Below the pieces are notes generated by a model. That model was not told the origin of the DNA and searched no databases. It saw only the letters and a program-made list of their open reading frames with translations. Positions 57,194 to 64,000 of a stretch of DNA of 64,000 nucleotides are shown in pieces. The position numbers and the translations under genes were made by a program. Origin of the DNA: Neisseria polysaccharea ATCC 43768 (lineage in GTDB: Bacteria > Pseudomonadota > Gammaproteobacteria > Burkholderiales > Neisseriaceae); assembly GCA_000176735.1 (NCBI GenBank), contig ADBE01000029.1:1-64000 (forward strand), given 5' to 3'. Positions within the stretch are counted from its first letter, which is position 1. The number at the start of each line of letters is the position of its first letter.

Positions 57194-57805
57194 TCATTCA
57201 AAAGGCTTTTCCATATTTACTTCAATCTGCCGAGTATTCTTCCAAGCCGAAACACAGGCCTCATAATTTGCCAACGACAAACTTACCGTCAATCGGCAAT
57301 CCAACTGTAAATCCTGCTCGAATATATCCGCCTGATGTTGTTTAGCGATGCGTATCGCTTCATTCAAAAACGGATATTCACATCTCAGCCAAACGGTTTC
57401 TTCAATATTCTTTTCAATCACTTCCGCAATCGCCAACGCCTGAGCCGTCGCCTCTTTGTACGCATGTATCAGACCTGGAACGCCCAATAAAGTACCACCG
57501 AAATAGCGGACGACCACGACCAAAACATCGGTGATACCCACCGAATCAATCTGTCCCAAAATTGGTCGCCCAGCACTTCCTGATGGCTCTCCATCATCGT
57601 TGGCACGAAATTGCATACCATCCACGCCCAAACGATAGGCATAACACCAGTGTCGTGCTTTATGATGTTCTTCCTTTAACGGATCGAGGTATTTTTTCAC
57701 ATCAGCCAATGTCCGAATCGGATAGGCAAATGCAATAAAACGGCTGCCTTTATCTTTAAACTCAGCCTGTGTCGGGGAAGTAATGGTTTTATAAGTCGTA
57801 ATCAT
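57194..57805 (-). CDS. yigZ: YigZ/IMPACT family protein
   Basis: 203 residues. N-terminal UPF0029 domain with FKDKGSRFIAFAYPI, HHKARHWCYAYRLG, NDDGEPSGSAGRPILGQI and VVVVRYFGGTLLGVPGL; a C-terminal EF-G V-like domain follows. Relatives in eukaryotes regulate translation; the bacterial role is not settled. Confidence 0.92.
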   Translation of the reverse strand: MITTYKTITSPTQAEFKDKGSRFIAFAYPIRTLADVKKYLDPLKEEHHKARHWCYAYRLGVDGMQFRANDDGEPSGSAGRPILGQIDSVGITDVLVVVVRYFGGTLLGVPGLIHAYKEATAQALAIAEVIEKNIEETVWLRCEYPFLNEAIRIAKQHQADIFEQDLQLDCRLTVSLSLANYEACVSAWKNTRQIEVNMEKPFE

Positions 57806-57850
57806 GCTGAAATGTTTTCAGACGACCTCATTAATACAAGGTCGTCTGAA

Positions 57851-57866
57851 AGTTTCACGTGAAACA
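57851..57866. promoter_or_regulatory. parS site (15 of 16 match)
   Basis: AGTTTCACGTGAAACA, against the ParB-binding consensus TGTTTCACGTGAAACA, with one mismatch at base 1. Lies just after the etfA stop, beside a GTCGTCTGAA pair. ParB nucleates here for chromosome segregation, normally close to the origin. Confidence 0.85.
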
Positions 57867-58802
57867 TCATTTTTTCAATACTTCTGTTAATTGTGGAACA
57901 ATTTCAAATAAATCGCCAACCAATCCGTAATCGGCTACATTGAAAATCGGCGCATCGGCATCTTTGTTGATTGCGACAATCACCTTACTGTCCTGCATAC
58001 CAGCAACGTGTTGAATCGCACCTGAAATACCGATTGCAAAATAGAGTTGCGGCGCAACCACTTTACCGGTTTGTCCGACTTGAGCATCGTTTGGCGCATA
58101 TTCGGCATCAACTGCCGCACGGGATGCACCGATTGCCGCACCTAAAACATCCGCCAACGGTGTCAGCACTTCATTAAATTTTTCCGCACTACCCAACGCA
58201 CGACCACCGGAAACAATCACTTTTGCCTGAGTCAGTTCGGGACGATCGGAATGGGAAAGCTGACGGTTAACAAAACGACTCAGGTTTTGGGCAGGGGTTG
58301 TTTCAATATTAATTACCTCAGCATTACCACCTTGCACCGCCGCTGCGTCAAAAGCCGTCGCACGGAAGGTCAGCACCAATTTTTCCGCATTGGCTTGCAC
58401 GGTTTCAAATGCATTACCTGCATAAATCGGACGTACAAAAGTCGTGTTATCTACAATCTCGGTCAAATCAGAAATTTGCGGTACGTCTAATAAGGCGGCT
58501 ACGCGGGGCAAAAGGTTTTTACCGAATGTGGTTGCCGTTGCTGCAACATAGCGGTAATCCGCCGCCAATTTGACAACCAGCGGAGCCAACTCTTCAGCCA
58601 AACCTTCAGCATAATGGGCAGCATCTGCAACCAAAACTTTTTCCACTCCCGCTACTTGCTTCGCGAACTCCACGACGGACGATGCGCCGTTTCCGGCAAC
58701 CAATAAATCGACTTTGCCTAGTTTTGCGGCAGCGGTAACAGCATGCAAAGTGGCAGGATTCAACTGTTTGTTGTCGTGTTCGGCAATAATCAATACGCTC
58801 AT
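57867..58802 (-). CDS. etfA: Electron transfer flavoprotein alpha subunit
   Basis: 311 residues. FAD-binding C-terminal domain with VIVSGGRALGSAEKF, SRAAVDAEYAPNDAQVGQTG, YFAIGISGAIQHVAGM and INKDADAPIFNVADYGLVGDL. Passes electrons from flavin dehydrogenases to ETF-quinone oxidoreductase. Preceded by etfB with a 10-bp gap. Confidence 0.95.
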   Translation of the reverse strand: MSVLIIAEHDNKQLNPATLHAVTAAAKLGKVDLLVAGNGASSVVEFAKQVAGVEKVLVADAAHYAEGLAEELAPLVVKLAADYRYVAATATTFGKNLLPRVAALLDVPQISDLTEIVDNTTFVRPIYAGNAFETVQANAEKLVLTFRATAFDAAAVQGGNAEVINIETTPAQNLSRFVNRQLSHSDRPELTQAKVIVSGGRALGSAEKFNEVLTPLADVLGAAIGASRAAVDAEYAPNDAQVGQTGKVVAPQLYFAIGISGAIQHVAGMQDSKVIVAINKDADAPIFNVADYGLVGDLFEIVPQLTEVLKK

Positions 58803-58812
58803 TTCAGTCTCC

Positions 58813-59562
58813 TCAAATCACTTTGGCTTCGTTTTTCAATTTTTCAACTAATTCGGCAACGCTTGCTACTTTTACGCCTGCCTGACGCGCTTTAGGCTCG
58901 GCGAATTTCACCGTTTTCAGACGAGGTGAAATGTCGGCAACCAAATCGGCAGGAGCCAGTTTTTCCAAAGGTTTTTTCTTCGCCGCCATAATATTGGGGA
59001 GTTTGACGAAGCGCGGCTCGTTCAAACGCAAATCTGCACTGATAACAGCGGGCAATTTCAATGCTATGGTTTCTTCGCCGCCATCAATTTCGCGCACAAT
59101 CTGTACTTCATCACCTTCAATTTGTACTTTTGAAGCAAACGTACCTTGTGCCGCATTCAGCAAAGCTGCCAGCATTTGCGCCACTTGATTGGCATCGTCA
59201 TCAATCGCTTGTTTACCCAAAAAGAAAATTTGCGGATTTTCTTTGTCCGCAACAGCTTTCAGCAGCTTGGCAACTGCCAGCGGCTCTAATTTCACATCAG
59301 TTTCAATATGAATGGCACGGTCGGCACCCATAGCCAAAGCGGTACGCAAGGTTTCTTCGCATTTTTTCTCACCCAAAGAAACCGCTACGATTTCGCTTAC
59401 TTTTCCGGCTTCTTTTAGTCGAACAGCTTCTTCCACAGCAATTTCGTCAAACGGATTCATCGACATTTTGACATTACCGATATCTACATCCGAACCATCG
59501 GCTTTTACACGAACTTTGACGTTGTAGTCTACTACGCGCTTTACCGCGACCAGTGCTTTCAT
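58813..59562 (-). CDS. etfB: Electron transfer flavoprotein beta subunit
   Basis: 249 residues, adenine nucleotide alpha-hydrolase-like fold, start [19 protein letters not shown], then [21 protein letters not shown] and [18 protein letters not shown]-binding partner of EtfA. First gene of the two-gene operon. Confidence 0.95.
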   Translation of the reverse strand: MKALVAVKRVVDYNVKVRVKADGSDVDIGNVKMSMNPFDEIAVEEAVRLKEAGKVSEIVAVSLGEKKCEETLRTALAMGADRAIHIETDVKLEPLAVAKLLKAVADKENPQIFFLGKQAIDDDANQVAQMLAALLNAAQGTFASKVQIEGDEVQIVREIDGGEETIALKLPAVISADLRLNEPRFVKLPNIMAAKKKPLEKLAPADLVADISPRLKTVKFAEPKARQAGVKVASVAELVEKLKNEAKVI

Positions 59563-59788
59563 TGAATTCTCCCAAAAAGAACGTTGCTTTCACTATTCAG
59601 CGAAGCCAAACCTTCTTCCCTATAAAATCAAATCCGTTTTTTCTTAAAAACGAATTCATTCAGAAATCTTTCAGATAATGCTTGCCGATTATACCATTTT
59701 TAAAGCATTTACTCAGGCTAGTAGATATACATTCTTATGCTTAACAAACTGAAAAATATCAGGTGCTATATCAGTTTCAGACAACCCT

Positions 59789-60757
59789 TTAGCCTTTGTC
59801 TGCTGCAACACAATCCATCAACGTTTGATAAACCAAATCTGCGGTCGGAATCTGCCCAATATTACCCAAATTTTTTGCAACAACTGAAACTTGAACGCCT
59901 GTTTTAATCGGATCGGTATCGGTATAAATCCCGACCACAGGTTTTTCCAAGGCGTTCGCCAAATGCAGCAAACCGGTATCCACACCAACTATTCCGACCG
60001 CGTGTTTCAACAGGTACGCCGCCTGTAATAAATTTATTTTAGCGCACACTATGGCAAACGGCAGCCCGTCTGCAATCTGTTCCGCACGCGCTTTTTCAGC
60101 CTCGTTTCCCCAAGGCAAATAAACATTGCATTGTTGTTTTTGATTCAGTTTTTGCAGCAACGCCCGCCAGTTTTCCACAGGCCATAACTTACTATCCCGA
60201 CTGGTCGCGTGCAAAACCGCATAATACGGCTGCTCTAAATTTTTCAGACGACCTGCTTCAGGAACAGTCAAACCAAATACCTGCGTTTCAGGCATCACAT
60301 ACCCAAATACTTGGGCAAACAGCTCTCGGTTGCGCCAAACGGCATTTTTTCCCTTCGGTACAGCGTATGTTTTCTCATACACAACCGCAGCCAGTCCCTC
60401 ACGCGCGCTATTTTTATCCAAACCATAAATAGGGGATTTTGCCATTTTGGCGAAACACGCGCTTTTAATCAGACCTTGACTATCCAATACAAAATCAAAT
60501 ACTTCCTGCCGCAAAGTCTGTTTCAGACGACCTATTTCTCGCCAAGTTTCAGCCCGAAAGAGATGTTTGCGCCATTGCCGCCATCTCATTACATGGATTT
60601 TTTTTACAAACGGATGCAGGCGCGCAATATCTACAAATCCAGCTTCACACAGCCAATGGAGTTCCACATCAGGGCATTGTCGCGCCAAATCCTCGATTGC
60701 GGGCAAAGTGTGAATTAAATCGCCCATACTGGACAAGCGGACAAGCAAAATTTTCAT
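59789..60757 (-). CDS. waaC: Lipopolysaccharide heptosyltransferase I
   Basis: 322 residues, GT9 family. Adds the first heptose to Kdo of the lipooligosaccharide core at the inner face of the inner membrane. MKILLVRLSSMGDLIHTLPA opens the acceptor domain; YAVLHATSRDSKLWPVENW and GVDTGLLHLANALEKPVVGIY form the ADP-heptose site. A GTCGTCTGAA-type sequence occurs twice inside. Confidence 0.93.
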   Translation of the reverse strand: MKILLVRLSSMGDLIHTLPAIEDLARQCPDVELHWLCEAGFVDIARLHPFVKKIHVMRWRQWRKHLFRAETWREIGRLKQTLRQEVFDFVLDSQGLIKSACFAKMAKSPIYGLDKNSAREGLAAVVYEKTYAVPKGKNAVWRNRELFAQVFGYVMPETQVFGLTVPEAGRLKNLEQPYYAVLHATSRDSKLWPVENWRALLQKLNQKQQCNVYLPWGNEAEKARAEQIADGLPFAIVCAKINLLQAAYLLKHAVGIVGVDTGLLHLANALEKPVVGIYTDTDPIKTGVQVSVVAKNLGNIGQIPTADLVYQTLMDCVAADKG

Positions 60758-60770
60758 ATTCTAAGAAGTA

Positions 60771-60786
60771 TGTTTCACGTGAAACA
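60771..60786. promoter_or_regulatory. parS site (perfect)
   Basis: TGTTTCACGTGAAACA, the full ParB consensus palindrome, between waaC and the nicotinamidase-like gene, 2.9 kb from the other parS. Confidence 0.93.
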
Positions 60787-60794
60787 ATTTTAAC

Positions 60795-61430
60795 TTATTG
60801 ATTATTAATATATTTTTTAATTTCTTCGGCGTTTTTTAAGATGACGGCACCGGCAGAACGCATTTCCTGCCATGCCGTTTCAATGGTATCCGGCGCAATA
60901 CCCCGACAAGCCGCTTCATTGACGATAACCTGCCAACGACCACCTTTGAGCAACTGCAAAACCGTTGTTTTAACACAATAATCCGTAGCCAAGCCACCGA
61001 CAATGACCATATCCGTATTTTGACAACGCAGCCACTCAATCAATCCAGTGCTCAGTTTTTGCTCAATATCGTGAAAACACGCGCCGTAAGGATGCAACTC
61101 AGGATCAACGCCTTTCCAAACGCAATAATCGTATTCTTTGGCAGAAGGCAGCCCGTCCAACAATTCATAGCCGCGCGTACCGACCATTGCATGAGCCACC
61201 CAAGTCAAATCCGCATCGGGCAAACCTGTCGGCTTCAACATATCAACAGAGTTATCCACAAGCCATTTCGCCGCCGCATGATGCGCATCTTTCGTCATTA
61301 CGCGCAAATCCGCCAAAGCGGCTTGGGCATTCAACTCTTCGACAATCAAATGCCCCTCGTTTACAGGCAGCTCATCAGGACACAAAGGCGTAAAAGTTTT
61401 TTGTGCATCAACATCAATGGAAACAATCAT
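60795..61430 (-). CDS. Nicotinamidase-like cysteine hydrolase
   Basis: 211 residues, isochorismatase-like fold. Catalytic triad visible: Asp in SIDVDAQKTFTP, Lys in WKGVDPELHPYG and Cys in VGGLATDYCVKTT. The metal-binding Asp/His residues (TKDAHHAA) are as in PncA. It probably converts nicotinamide to nicotinate in NAD salvage. The start MIVSIDVDAQ lacks a strong RBS. Confidence 0.8.
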   Translation of the reverse strand: MIVSIDVDAQKTFTPLCPDELPVNEGHLIVEELNAQAALADLRVMTKDAHHAAAKWLVDNSVDMLKPTGLPDADLTWVAHAMVGTRGYELLDGLPSAKEYDYCVWKGVDPELHPYGACFHDIEQKLSTGLIEWLRCQNTDMVIVGGLATDYCVKTTVLQLLKGGRWQVIVNEAACRGIAPDTIETAWQEMRSAGAVILKNAEEIKKYINNQ

Positions 61431-61442
61431 CTCATTACTTCT

Positions 61443-61745
61443 TCACTTAAGATCGTCATTCTCTATTTTATGAATAACAAAACTCTTACCTTCTTTATTT
61501 AAGGAGTACAATTCATCTAGGTGGATATGATATGTCATATCCACCTCCTCCATTTTAGCTATACCTAAGATGCTCCTTGCTAGAAGCTGTAATCCGATTT
61601 TATTACCCAAAATTTCAATCTCACCTCCTATAGGTGAGATCTGAAAGGAAAGATAACAACCTGACTTGGGTGTAATATACGGGATTCCCTCTTCGTTATA
61701 GCGAACCGTTATGCTTCTTTTTTTATCAACACTCCAATGCCTTTT
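61443..61745 (-). pseudogene. Startless Imm32-like immunity ORF
   Basis: Read by eye: 100 open codons on the minus strand, VDKKRSITVRYNEEG, then SFQISPIGGEIEILGNKIGL, LLARSILGIAKMEEV and YHIHLDELYSLNKEGKSF to TGA at 61443. The GN-x2-GLQLLA and HIHLD pattern looks like Imm32-type immunity proteins. No ATG or GTG opens the frame; one more A in the A7 tract at about 61717-61723 would join it to GTG-TTG-ATA upstream. AT-rich. Confidence 0.5.
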
Positions 61746-61786
61746 TTAAGAGCGTCTTGGGCACGAGGATTCTGTGCTACTTTATT
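61709..61786 (-). pseudogene. C-terminal tail of a toxin-like reading frame
   Basis: 25 codons NKVAQNPRAQDALKKG then IGVLIKKEA and stop, overlapping the immunity-like frame by 37 bp as toxin and immunity genes usually do. Everything upstream is missing; a stop and then trmO promoter DNA lie there. Confidence 0.4.
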
Positions 61787-61876
61787 TCAACACGATTAAA
61801 ATGCCCTGTATTATAACAAATTACTGCCCGAAAGCGGTAAAACCGGCTGTGATAAGATAAGGTTTTTCCAAAAAAC

Positions 61877-61885
61877 TTATCCACA
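61877..61885 (+). promoter_or_regulatory. DnaA box before trmO
   Basis: Perfect TTATCCACA five bases before the trmO start codon. Binding of DnaA here could repress trmO. Confidence 0.5.
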
Positions 61886-61890
61886 ATCTT

Positions 61891-62565
61891 ATGACTTATA
61901 CCATCACCCCCATCGCCATCACCCGATCGCCCTACAAACAGAAATTCGGCATCGCCCGCCAGCCCGGATTGGTTCCTGCCGCAGAAATCTGCATCGAGCT
62001 GAATCCCGAATTTACCGCAGACAGCGTACGCGGATTGGAACATTTCGATTATGTGTGGATAAGTTTTATCTTTCACGGCGTATTGGATGAAGGCTGGGCG
62101 CAAATGGTGCGCCCGCCACGGCTCGGCGGCAAACAAAAAATGGGCGTATTCGCCACGCGCAGCCCCCACCGCCCCAATCACCTCGGACTGTCACTCTTAA
62201 AACTCGAACGCATCGAAACCGGCAAACCCGTCCGCCTCTATTGCAGCGGCGCAGACCTGTTGGACGGCACACCAATTATCGACATAAAACCCTACATCCC
62301 CTTTGTCGAATCCAAACCCGATGCCGCATCCGGTTTCGTCAGCGGCAAACCCGTAGAGTTGGAAGTCGTTTGGCAGGAAAACATCGGCGCGGAAAATTTA
62401 TCTGCAAACACCAAAAACCTTATCAGCCAAAGCATTGCCCAAGATCCGCGCCCCGCCTATCAGAATATTCCCGAACGGATTTATGTGATGAATATTGCGG
62501 ATTACGAAATCAGGTTTCAAATCAAAGGAAACCGCGCGACGGTTATTGGGATAAGTGTTGTGTGA
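61891..62565 (+). CDS. trmO: tRNA (t6A37)-methyltransferase TrmO
   Basis: 224 residues, single-sheet beta-barrel methyltransferase that makes m6t6A37. Markers: YTITPIAITRSPYKQKFGIARQPGL, LEHFDYVWISFIFHG, GVFATRSPHRPNHLGLSLLKL and DGTPIIDIKPYIPFVE. C-terminal extension is normal. No Shine-Dalgarno is obvious; a DnaA box sits just before the ATG and another inside the gene at 62054. Confidence 0.94.
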   Translation: MTYTITPIAITRSPYKQKFGIARQPGLVPAAEICIELNPEFTADSVRGLEHFDYVWISFIFHGVLDEGWAQMVRPPRLGGKQKMGVFATRSPHRPNHLGLSLLKLERIETGKPVRLYCSGADLLDGTPIIDIKPYIPFVESKPDAASGFVSGKPVELEVVWQENIGAENLSANTKNLISQSIAQDPRPAYQNIPERIYVMNIADYEIRFQIKGNRATVIGISVV

Positions 62566-62592
62566 AATTTTATTCACAATTCTATTAAAAAA

Positions 62593-62626
62593 GGTCGTCT
62601 GAAAAATTTTCAGACGACTTTTTTTT
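62593..62626. terminator. Inverted GTCGTCTGAA-type pair with T8
   Basis: GGTCGTCTGAAAA and TTTTCAGACGACTTTTTTTT between convergent trmO and methyltransferase genes; strong bidirectional terminator. Confidence 0.8.
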
Positions 62627-63617
62627 AAATTATCAACTCTTTTTTGATTGCTACCGCAATCTCATAAGCTAAATTAACAGGTACAGCATTACCTATCATT
62701 TTGTACGCATCATTAATATTTTGATAGATAAATTTAAAATCATCAGGAAAGCCTTGAACCCTCGCTACTTCACGCACAGTCATCCTACGATAAAGAGCTT
62801 CTTTTCCAACTACAAAACGGTAGTCATTTAGTCCATGTTTCTCCATTTTTGGAGCTTGTGGATGAAGCTGGCATTGCCGCCCCGAAGCCTGAACTGTAAA
62901 TGCTTGTTCATGCCATGCTTTTACACGGTTCCTGCTCATAAAAATTGGGGAAAAACTACCTATAAAATATTCGTTGTTATTAATAGCATTAGGATTAGCT
63001 TTATTTTGAAAAGCCGCAGGAACGGCTGTATCTTGTAAATCCCAAATAATATCCTTCAATGTTATCTTATCTTCATCTTTAACTGTCGAACCTGTTGGAA
63101 ATGAGAATTTGATTTTCAAATCTTTACGAAAACCAATATAGAAGACTCTCTTACGTTCTTGAGCCACACCATAATCTTTGGCATTTACCATAGTCAGGCT
63201 TACATCGTACCCACATTCATCAAACATTTTCAGTAAATTTTGTACCGCTTCATTATGGCGGTTTGCAAGCATACCGCTAACGTTCTCAGCTAAAAAGAAC
63301 TTAGGCTGCTTACTTTTCAAAATACGGATATAGTCGAAAAACAATTGACCCCGCTCATCATCAATACCTCGCAAAGCCCCTGCTTCCGACCATGACTGAC
63401 AAGGAGGACCTCCGATAATACCATCGATTTCATCAGGAAAATCTTCTTCCTTAATACTACGTATATCGCCTTCAATTAAATGTGTTTTAGGATGATTAGC
63501 CTTAAATGTTGACCAAATAGTTTTATCATATTCGTTTGCAACAGGCACTTCAAATCCTGCTTTTTCAAAACCTAAATCTAAACCACCACAACCGCTAAAT
63601 AAACTAATTATCTTCAT
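62625..63617 (-). CDS. DNA cytosine-5 methyltransferase, M.NgoPII-like
   Basis: 330 residues with all motifs: [32 protein letters not shown] with the catalytic Cys, [48 protein letters not shown] and [18 protein letters not shown]. The sequence resembles M.NgoPII (GGCC) as I recall it; the target must be confirmed. RBS AAGGAA overlaps the end of the gene upstream. AT-rich, so probably acquired. Confidence 0.9.
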   Translation of the reverse strand: MKIISLFSGCGGLDLGFEKAGFEVPVANEYDKTIWSTFKANHPKTHLIEGDIRSIKEEDFPDEIDGIIGGPPCQSWSEAGALRGIDDERGQLFFDYIRILKSKQPKFFLAENVSGMLANRHNEAVQNLLKMFDECGYDVSLTMVNAKDYGVAQERKRVFYIGFRKDLKIKFSFPTGSTVKDEDKITLKDIIWDLQDTAVPAAFQNKANPNAINNNEYFIGSFSPIFMSRNRVKAWHEQAFTVQASGRQCQLHPQAPKMEKHGLNDYRFVVGKEALYRRMTVREVARVQGFPDDFKFIYQNINDAYKMIGNAVPVNLAYEIAVAIKKELII

Positions 63618-63626
63618 CTGTTCCTT

Positions 63627-64000
63627 TCATTGAAAAATATTACAATCTTGCGTGTTTTTATCATTTAAATCATCTGTATTTTGAACACCTAAGTTAATTA
63701 GGCATTGTTTTAATTGTTTCGCAACTTTATTCCCATTACATTGAAATGGTTTATCAAAAATCAATTCATGAGTCAGTTTTCCATTAACAACTTCCCATTT
63801 TACTTGAACTGCAAGTGGTCTATCTCCATCAAATTTATCTTCGAAACTTCGATAATTAAGTGCTTTACAGGCAAAATAAATATTAGGATTATTCCTAACA
63901 TATTCATCTAATGAAACAATTTTATCCAGTATTTCTTCAGTAGACGAAAATTCGTCTCCTATCAGAATATAATTCGCAACACCAGAGTTTGGAATAATTA
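63627..64000 (-). CDS. Partial protein, probable restriction endonuclease of the pair
   Basis: Open frame from the window edge to TGA at 63627, 10 bp before the methyltransferase ATG. The 123 visible residues (IPNSGVANYILIGDEFSS, DKPFQCNGNKVAKQLKQC, QDCNIFQ) are AT-rich and match no motif I can name. Position and coupling to the methyltransferase suggest the cognate endonuclease, C-terminal part only. Confidence 0.55.
   Translation of the reverse strand, partial: IIPNSGVANYILIGDEFSSTEEILDKIVSLDEYVRNNPNIYFACKALNYRSFEDKFDGDRPLAVQVKWEVVNGKLTHELIFDKPFQCNGNKVAKQLKQCLINLGVQNTDDLNDKNTQDCNIFQ

Overview
The window is chromosomal DNA of a pathogenic-type Neisseria, most likely N. meningitidis or a very close relative. 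The signs are dozens of neisserial DNA uptake sequences (DUS, GCCGTCTGAA and its inverted pairs acting as terminators), three Correia repeat elements plus one solo terminal-repeat remnant, the vaccine antigen gene nhba, and a Fic protein whose catalytic His107 and inhibitory Glu186 fall at the positions known for NmFic.

Layout. 0-12.4 kb: accessory LRR-like protein, a biotin pair (bioC-bioH) divergent from comF, then trmL, rlpA, a PepSY protein, ruvA, an ABC exporter, two AT-rich secreted-protein genes, rsgA, xseB-ispA and a tiny lipoprotein not previously delimited here. 12.4-30 kb: an AT-rich membrane protein, then the complete complex I cluster nuoABCDEFGHIJKLMN plus a DUF2818 gene on the minus strand. 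Two accessory blocks are inserted in the cluster: a cold-shock/membrane/excalibur protein between nuoE and nuoF, and fic plus an orphan gene between nuoK and nuoL. A Fur-like site lies upstream of nuoA. 30-44 kb: sppA, a molybdopterin-binding-domain protein, argG, small membrane genes, nhba, a frameshifted sstT, and tamA-tamB with tamB frameshifted at a poly-A tract. 44-50 kb: a peptide transporter between two nearly identical 155-bp Correia elements, rnpB, prfB, a patatin lipoprotein and the debris of a polymorphic toxin/immunity locus.

50-53.4 kb holds the most interesting operon: doxX-hvfA-hvfB-hvfC-rpoE-mseR. It makes a Cys-rich EGKCG-repeat peptide, a DUF692 (MNIO) enzyme and DUF2063 partner that would modify it, a DoxX membrane protein, and the ECF sigma factor with its zinc anti-sigma factor. 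In this sequence the peptide gene is shifted out of frame at an A6 tract, so the last two EGKCG units are lost.

53.4-64 kb: a lipoprotein, a cluster of DnaA boxes that I propose as the replication origin, tsaC, purD, yigZ, etfB-etfA, waaC, a nicotinamidase-like gene, trmO and a restriction-modification pair cut by the window edge. Two parS sites (one a perfect 16-mer) frame etf-waaC, which supports an origin-proximal location. From about 55.4 kb rightward the uptake sequences are of the GTCGTCTGAA dialect only.

All functional statements are from motifs and family knowledge; no searches were run. Three independent single-base frameshifts (sstT, tamB, hvfA) should be checked against raw reads before being given biological meaning.
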